Shown: piece by piece, positions 6,905 to 10,504 of the stretch | How the letters are laid out: every line of letters begins with the position of its first letter | How positions within the stretch are numbered: the first letter of the stretch is position 1 | DNA from: JASFRI01 sp050115015 | GTDB lineage: Bacteria > Acidobacteriota > Polarisedimenticolia > CBDVAL01 | Assembly: GCA_050115015.1 (NCBI GenBank) | Contig: JASFRI010000128.1 | Span: 1-10,504, forward strand | Length of the DNA: 10,504 nucleotides | Direction of reading: 5' to 3' | Notes under the pieces: model-generated | Databases searched by the model: none | What the model was told of the DNA's origin: nothing | Seen by the model: the letters and a program-made list of their open reading frames with translations, nothing else | Position numbers and translations under genes: made by a program

Positions 6905-6943
6905 TCTCACCCGGGCCCGGACGGCCGGGGAAGGAGAATCGTG

Positions 6944-7648
6944 ATGCGTTGCAAGAGGTGCGGTCACCAGGGTTCGGATGTCGACAAGTTCTGCGCCGAG
7001 TGCGGGATGTTCCTGCAGGATGCCTTCGTGGATCAGCGCGTGCTGCTCGCCCTCGTCGAGGAACGCAAAGGCGATCATCGTGCCGCGCGGCGCGAGGTGG
7101 AACGGCTGACGGAGGCGGAGCCGGATCACGCCATCGCGAACCACCTGCTGGGCACGATGTACTTCCACCAGGGCACGCTGGACCTGGCCATCGAGCGCTA
7201 CCAGAGGGCGCTGCAGGCGGCGCCGAAGTTCGTGCTCTGCGCCTATGACCTCGGCGTGGCGTACTACCACCGCGGCAACATGGAGAAAGCGGCGGAGTCC
7301 TTCCGTCGTTGCCTGGAGCTGGATCCGCATTACAACGCCGCTCACTACCGGCTGGCGCTGTCCCTGTTCCATTCCGGGAATCTGGATCAGGCCGAGGAGC
7401 ACTTCCGGAAGTGCCAGGCGCTGACGCCGGAGTACCTGATGGCGCACTACCACCTCGGCGTCATCCACGAACGGCGCGGTGACCGCGAGGGGGCGGCGCG
7501 CAGCTTCCGCCGCGGCCTGGAGGAATCCGTGGGCGAGGTCAGCAGCCTGTATCACCTGGCCCGGAACCTCCGGGAGATGGGGGATGAGGCCGGAGCCGCC
7601 GAGGTCCTGGAGCGGCTCGAGCAGACGCGCGGAGCCGGGGTGGACTGA
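6944..7648 (+). CDS. Zinc-ribbon and TPR-repeat protein
   Basis: This 234-residue protein opens with a compact zinc ribbon: C3-x2-C6, then C17-x2-C20 followed by Gly. The rest is tetratricopeptide repeats in a strict 34-residue period, marked by prolines at 60, 94, 128 and 162 and by the G-x-x-Y/L-x-x-x-G-x-x-x-x-A pattern. Five repeats are clear (about 63-96, 97-130, 131-164, 165-198, 199-228) and one at 29-62 is degenerate. There is no signal peptide or membrane segment, so it is cytoplasmic. TPRs scaffold protein-protein contacts and the ribbon may bind nucleic acid or protein; no partner can be named. The ATG at 6944 is preferred over the adjacent GTG at 6941 because it sits 7 bases after AAGGAG. 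The condensing-enzyme gene follows after 21 bases, so they are probably co-transcribed. Confidence 0.87.
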   Translation: MRCKRCGHQGSDVDKFCAECGMFLQDAFVDQRVLLALVEERKGDHRAARREVERLTEAEPDHAIANHLLGTMYFHQGTLDLAIERYQRALQAAPKFVLCAYDLGVAYYHRGNMEKAAESFRRCLELDPHYNAAHYRLALSLFHSGNLDQAEEHFRKCQALTPEYLMAHYHLGVIHERRGDREGAARSFRRGLEESVGEVSSLYHLARNLREMGDEAGAAEVLERLEQTRGAGVD

Positions 7649-7669
7649 GCGCAGGGACGGGAGGGCAGG

Positions 7670-8929
7670 ATGAGCGACACCAGGAGAGACGGGCTGGTCC
7701 ACGACTGGGCCGAGTCGGGACCCCATCGCTTCGAGGGTGCCGGGCACGTGATGCTCGACGACGAGACCCTCCGGGACGGGCTGCAGAGCCCCTCGGTCAT
7801 CGATCCTCCGGTGGAGGCCAAGCTGGAGATCCTCCACCTGATGAACGCACTGGGGATCGAGACGGCGGACGTGGGGCTGCCGGGGGCGGGCCCGCGGCAG
7901 CGCGAGGCGGTGGAGCGCCTCTGCCGTGAGATCGCGGATCAGAAGCTCCGCGTCCAGCCGAACTGCGCAGGCCGGACGCTGATGGTGGACATCCAGCCCA
8001 TGGCGGCGGTGACCCAGAAGACCGGTGTCCCCATCGAGGCCTGCGTCTTCATCGGCAGCAGCCCCATCCGCCAGTACGCCGAGGAGTGGGATCTCGATCA
8101 CATCCTGATGCACACGAGGGAGGCCATCTCCTTCGCTGTGGGCGAGGGGCTCGACGTCATGTACGTGACCGAGGACACGGTCCGTTCCTCGCCGGAGCAC
8201 CTTCGGATCCTCCTGACCGCGGCGGTGGAGGCGGGGGCGAAGCGCCTTTGCCTCTGCGACACGGTCGGCGCCGCGGTGCCTCAGGGCGTGATGAACCTCG
8301 TGACGTGGGTGAAGGACCTGCTCGTGGAGCTGGGCGTGGAGGATCGCGTCGGGATCGACTGGCACGGACACCGGGACCGGGGTCTCGACGTGGCCAATAC
8401 CCTGGCCGCGGTCCAGGCCGGGGCGACCCGGGTGCACGGCACGGCCCTGGGGGTCGGGGAGCGGGTCGGCAACACGCCCATGGAGCAGATCCTGGTCAAC
8501 CTGAAGCTCCTCGGCCTCCGGGACGACGACCTCACCAGCCTCCCCGAGTACGTCTCGAAGGTGTCCAAGGCCACCGGCGTCCCGATCCCGGCGAACGCCC
8601 CGATCATCGGGACCGACGCGTTCCGCACCGCCACCGGGGTGCACGCCGCCGCCGTGGTCAAGGCCAAGCGGAAGGGGGACGCCTGGCTCGCGGACCGGGT
8701 CTACTCCGGGGTGCCGGCGAGCTGGGTGGGCCTGACCCAGCAGATCGAGATCGGCCACATGTCCGGCGGGTCGAACGTCCTGTTTTACCTGGAGAGCCGG
8801 GGGCTGCCCCATGACCCCCAGGTGATCGAGGCGGTGCTCGCGGCGGCCAAGGGTTCCCAGCGCCTCCTGCGGGAGGACGAGATCCTGGAGGCCGTGCGCT
8901 CGGTCCGCCCGGCGGGCGCCAAGGGCTAG
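7670..8929 (+). CDS. HMGL-like acyl-CoA condensing enzyme (isopropylmalate/homocitrate synthase family)
   Basis: This 419-residue TIM-barrel enzyme of the DRE-TIM/HMGL-like superfamily condenses an acyl-CoA with a 2-oxo acid. The active-site signature is ETLRDGLQ (32-39) with R35 and D36, and metal-binding histidines are in WHGH (H232, H234). DTVG (197-200), GVGERVGNTP (261-270) and TGVHAAAVVKA (about 322-332) follow. The tail after about residue 345 matches the short post-barrel subdomain seen in homocitrate synthases. The regulatory LeuA-type C-terminal domain is absent, so leucine feedback is not expected. The first motif has Glu32 where most relatives have Thr (DTTLRDG), and Leu38 replaces the usual Glu. 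Candidate products are isopropylmalate, homocitrate, citramalate or Re-citrate. I cannot decide between them and leave the symbol blank. The ATG at 7670 has GGAGG 5 bases upstream. A possible operon partner is the TPR gene 21 bases before it. Confidence 0.86.
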   Translation: MSDTRRDGLVHDWAESGPHRFEGAGHVMLDDETLRDGLQSPSVIDPPVEAKLEILHLMNALGIETADVGLPGAGPRQREAVERLCREIADQKLRVQPNCAGRTLMVDIQPMAAVTQKTGVPIEACVFIGSSPIRQYAEEWDLDHILMHTREAISFAVGEGLDVMYVTEDTVRSSPEHLRILLTAAVEAGAKRLCLCDTVGAAVPQGVMNLVTWVKDLLVELGVEDRVGIDWHGHRDRGLDVANTLAAVQAGATRVHGTALGVGERVGNTPMEQILVNLKLLGLRDDDLTSLPEYVSKVSKATGVPIPANAPIIGTDAFRTATGVHAAAVVKAKRKGDAWLADRVYSGVPASWVGLTQQIEIGHMSGGSNVLFYLESRGLPHDPQVIEAVLAAAKGSQRLLREDEILEAVRSVRPAGAKG

Positions 8930-8982
8930 AGATCGGAGACGGGAGTGGGAGGATCGCCCACGCCGAGGCGGTCTTGACCGGC

Positions 8983-9011
8983 TTGACACCCGCGTCGGGC
9001 TCGTATATAGG
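8983..9011 (+). promoter_or_regulatory. Promoter of the had-oah unit
   Basis: A perfect TTGACA (8983-8988) is followed after 17 bases by TATAGG (9006-9011), which overlaps TATATA at 9004-9009. The -10 region opens an AT-rich island: only 8 of the 33 bases at 9004-9036 are G or C, a striking contrast with the surrounding DNA. Transcription would begin near 9018 with a leader of about 40 bases. A second CTTGAC at 8973-8978 precedes the -35 box by 9 bases and forms a short direct repeat. This is the best promoter in the window. Confidence 0.55.
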
Positions 9012-9031
9012 AATTAGGTATCTTATTTCCT
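9009..9031. promoter_or_regulatory. Weak operator-like inverted repeat at the had promoter
   Basis: AGGAA (9009-9013) and TTCCT (9027-9031) are complementary arms 13 bases apart, centred near the expected transcription start. Such placement suits a repressor, for example a benzoyl-CoA-sensing regulator, but the arms are short and the site is speculative. Confidence 0.2.
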
Positions 9032-9058
9032 GTTTTCGGTCGAGAACCGGGGGAAGAC

Positions 9059-10132
9059 ATGAAGATCCAGGCGTGGATGGTCGAGGAGCCGGGCAGGCCG
9101 ATGGTCCTCCGGGACCACGAGGCCTCCCCCGGCCCCCACGAGGTGCTCGTCGAGGTCGCGGGCTGCGGGCTCTGCCACACCGACCTCGGCTTCTACTACG
9201 ACGGCGTCCCCACCCGGCATCCCTTTCCGCTGGCGCTCGGGCACGAGATCGCCGGCCGGGTCATCGAGGCCGGAGAGCAATCCTCCTCGTGGCTCGGGAA
9301 GGAAGTGGTGGTGCCGGCGGTGATCCCCTGCGGGACCTGCGCCGCCTGCCGCGAGGGTCACGGCAGCATCTGCCCGGAGCAGGTCTTTCCCGGCAACGAC
9401 GCGCACGGCGGCTTCGCCTCCCACGTCGTGGTTCCCACACGTGGGCTGTGCGCGGTGCCGGACCTGGGGGACGCGGGAGGGAACCCGGCGAAGGTCGACC
9501 TCGCCACGCTGTCGGTGGTGGCGGACGCCGTCTCCACCCCCTACGAGGCGATCCTGCGCAGCGGACTCGACGAGGGGGACCTGGCGATCTTCGTCGGCAT
9601 CGGCGGGGTGGGGGGCTTCGGCGTGCAGCTGGCCGCGGCACGGAAGGCCGTGGTGGCCGCCATCGACGTCGACACCGGCCGCCTCGAGCGGATCGCGCGG
9701 CACGGAGCCACCGCTGCCCTGAACGCTGCCGAGCTGGACTTCAAGGAGCTGCGCTCCCGGGTCCGGGGCCTGGCGAAGGAGCACGGCGTCCCCGGCTGGC
9801 GACAGAAGGTGTTCGAGACCTCGGGGACGGTCCAGGGGCAGGCCACCGCCTTCGGCCTGCTGGGACACGGGGGCTATCTCGGCGTGGTGGGATTCACGCC
9901 GGAGAAGCTTCCACTGCGGCTGTCGAACCTGATGGCCTTCGATGCCACCGCCCGTGGTAACTGGGGCTGCCCTCCCGAGCATTACCCTGCCATCGTCGAC
10001 CTCGTCCTGCAGGGGAAGGTCGCCCTCGACCCCTTCGTCGAGAAGCGTCCCCTCACCTCCATCAACGAGACCTTCGCCGATGTTCACGAGCGGCGCGTCG
10101 ACCGCCGCGTGATTCTGATTCCGGGGAGCTGA
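9059..10132 (+). CDS. had: 6-hydroxycyclohex-1-ene-1-carbonyl-CoA dehydrogenase
   Basis: This 357-residue zinc-dependent medium-chain dehydrogenase fits the step in anaerobic benzoyl-CoA degradation that oxidises 6-hydroxycyclohex-1-ene-1-carbonyl-CoA to the 6-oxo compound with NAD+. GCGLCHTD (35-42) gives catalytic ligand C39, and GHE (61-63) gives H62. The structural zinc site is C91, C94, C97 and C105. The nucleotide loop is G180-I-GG-V-GG (180-186), and D203 at the end of the following strand favours NAD over NADP. In VADAVSTPY, D156 sits where many relatives have the third catalytic-zinc ligand; that role is inferred. The general family alone would allow other alcohol dehydrogenases. The specific call rests on overall resemblance to Had plus the oah gene beginning 2 bases after its stop. 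The ATG at 9059 is preceded by GGGGGAA and an AT-rich promoter. Cytoplasmic. Confidence 0.88.
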   Translation: MKIQAWMVEEPGRPMVLRDHEASPGPHEVLVEVAGCGLCHTDLGFYYDGVPTRHPFPLALGHEIAGRVIEAGEQSSSWLGKEVVVPAVIPCGTCAACREGHGSICPEQVFPGNDAHGGFASHVVVPTRGLCAVPDLGDAGGNPAKVDLATLSVVADAVSTPYEAILRSGLDEGDLAIFVGIGGVGGFGVQLAAARKAVVAAIDVDTGRLERIARHGATAALNAAELDFKELRSRVRGLAKEHGVPGWRQKVFETSGTVQGQATAFGLLGHGGYLGVVGFTPEKLPLRLSNLMAFDATARGNWGCPPEHYPAIVDLVLQGKVALDPFVEKRPLTSINETFADVHERRVDRRVILIPGS

Positions 10133-10134
10133 AC

Positions 10135-10504
10135 ATGGAGTTCAAGGACCACGATCTCGTCTCGAGCTATGACTTCGAGGGCGTGCGGTACGAGGAGCGC
10201 CCCCTCGCGGACCCCGAGGGAAGCACCATCGACGGGCTGCACACCGTCTGGATCACCCTCGACAACCCGGCCCAGCACAACTCCTACACCACCGCGATGG
10301 TAAAGGGAGTGATCCTGGGGATGCGGAGGGCCTCGAACGATCGCGCCTGCGTGGCGGTGGTGTTCACCGGCTCCGGGAACCGGGCCTTCTGCACCGGCGG
10401 CAACACCAAGGAGTATGCCGAGTACTATGCCGGACGGCCCGAGGAGTACCGCCAGTACATGCGGCTGTTCAACGATATGGTCTCGGCGATCCTGCACGTC
10501 GACC
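10135..10504 (+). CDS. oah: 6-oxocyclohex-1-ene-1-carbonyl-CoA hydrolase, 5' part (cut by window edge)
   Basis: The first 123 codons are present and the frame is open to the right edge. Full-length relatives are about 375 residues, so roughly a third is visible. The sequence reads WITLDNPAQHNSYTTAMVKG (38-57), VVFTGSGNRAFCTGGNTKEY (74-93) and AEYYAGRPEEYRQYMRLFND (94-113). These closely match the highly conserved Oah/BamA ring-opening hydrolases of the crotonase superfamily, and FCTGGN is the oxyanion-hole region. The enzyme adds water to 6-oxocyclohex-1-ene-1-carbonyl-CoA and cleaves the ring to 3-hydroxypimelyl-CoA. The gene is the standard marker for anaerobic aromatic degradation. The ATG at 10135 follows the had stop by 2 bases and has GGGGAG 6 bases upstream, overlapping the end of had, so the two are translationally linked. 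Confidence 0.94.
   Translation, partial: MEFKDHDLVSSYDFEGVRYEERPLADPEGSTIDGLHTVWITLDNPAQHNSYTTAMVKGVILGMRRASNDRACVAVVFTGSGNRAFCTGGNTKEYAEYYAGRPEEYRQYMRLFNDMVSAILHVD

Larger units (their letters stand above)
6625..6943. other. Divergent control region between pfp and the zinc-ribbon/TPR gene
   Basis: This 319-base stretch carries no convincing gene. It separates two outward-facing transcription units and should contain both promoters. It holds an unusual density of inverted repeats: a perfect 16-base palindrome at 6645-6660, 7-base arms at 6731-6737/6744-6750, 8-base arms at 6764-6771/6784-6791 and 9-base arms at 6872-6880/6896-6904. Candidate promoters are at 6695-6723 (minus) and 6794-6822 (plus). 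High GC content inflates the chance of palindromes, so individual sites are tentative. The frame extending pfp upstream passes through this region but looks non-coding. Confidence 0.7.

Noticed and set aside
5053..7248. Long plus-strand open frame opposite pfp and running into the TPR gene
   Set aside because: It is antisense to the well-supported pfp gene and out of frame with the TPR gene. It has biased composition and no recognisable domain.
8945..8961. Hairpin after the condensing-enzyme gene as an intrinsic terminator
   Set aside because: GTGGG/CCCAC is only a 5-base stem and no T-run follows. It may not stop transcription, so I did not list it.
6686..8989. 767-codon minus-strand frame opposite the TPR and condensing-enzyme genes
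   Set aside because: Its composition is that of an antisense shadow (His, Arg, Asp, Leu, Val, Gly) with no family motif, and it overlaps two genes with clear catalytic or repeat signatures.

Overview
The window is strongly GC-rich, with third-position G/C bias in every real gene, and it is fully chromosomal in character. I see no mobile elements, tRNA, rRNA or CRISPR. It holds eight protein-coding genes, two of them cut by the window edges. An anaerobic aromatic-degradation locus begins at the right end. With a secreted SBBP beta-propeller protein on the left and a phosphofructokinase of the pyrophosphate type in the middle, this suggests an anaerobic or facultative GC-rich bacterium. Acidobacteriota (Thermoanaerobaculia/Polarisedimenticolia-like) or a deltaproteobacterial-type lineage fit best. 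That placement is inference from gene content and protein style, not from a marker gene.

Layout. Positions 1-1829 (+): the 3' part of a secreted SBBP-repeat protein with seven regular 65-66 residue repeats and a cysteine-containing C-terminal module. Positions 1841-2233 (+): a small single-pass membrane protein of unknown function. Positions 2230-4176 (-): an OPT-family oligopeptide/metal-chelate transporter, convergent with the small gene and sharing a CTAG double stop. Positions 4336-5319 and 5326-6624 (-): a two-gene unit, transcribed right to left, of a PPi-type phosphofructokinase followed by a PLP-dependent cysteine synthase/cystathionine beta-synthase-family enzyme. Both are in the same reading frame, separated only by an in-frame TAG and two sense codons. 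Positions 6625-6943: a 319-base divergent control region rich in inverted repeats. Positions 6944-7648 and 7670-8929 (+): a zinc-ribbon/TPR protein and an HMGL-like (isopropylmalate/homocitrate-synthase family) acyl-CoA condensing enzyme, probably one operon. Positions 8930-9058: an AT-rich promoter island. Positions 9059-10132 and 10135 to the edge (+): had and oah, two consecutive enzymes of the anaerobic benzoyl-CoA pathway.

How the genes work together. Had oxidises 6-hydroxycyclohex-1-ene-1-carbonyl-CoA to the 6-oxo compound. Oah hydrates it and cleaves the ring to 3-hydroxypimelyl-CoA. The remaining pathway genes (dienoyl-CoA hydratase, benzoyl-CoA reductase, benzoate-CoA ligase) would be expected just beyond the right edge. 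Benzoate activation by a CoA ligase releases PPi, and a PPi-type phosphofructokinase nearby could recover that energy or run toward gluconeogenesis; this link is inference. The condensing enzyme could draw on the acetyl-CoA produced by ring degradation, but its substrate cannot be fixed from sequence alone. The left half (propeller protein, small membrane protein, OPT transporter) has no evident functional tie to the right half.
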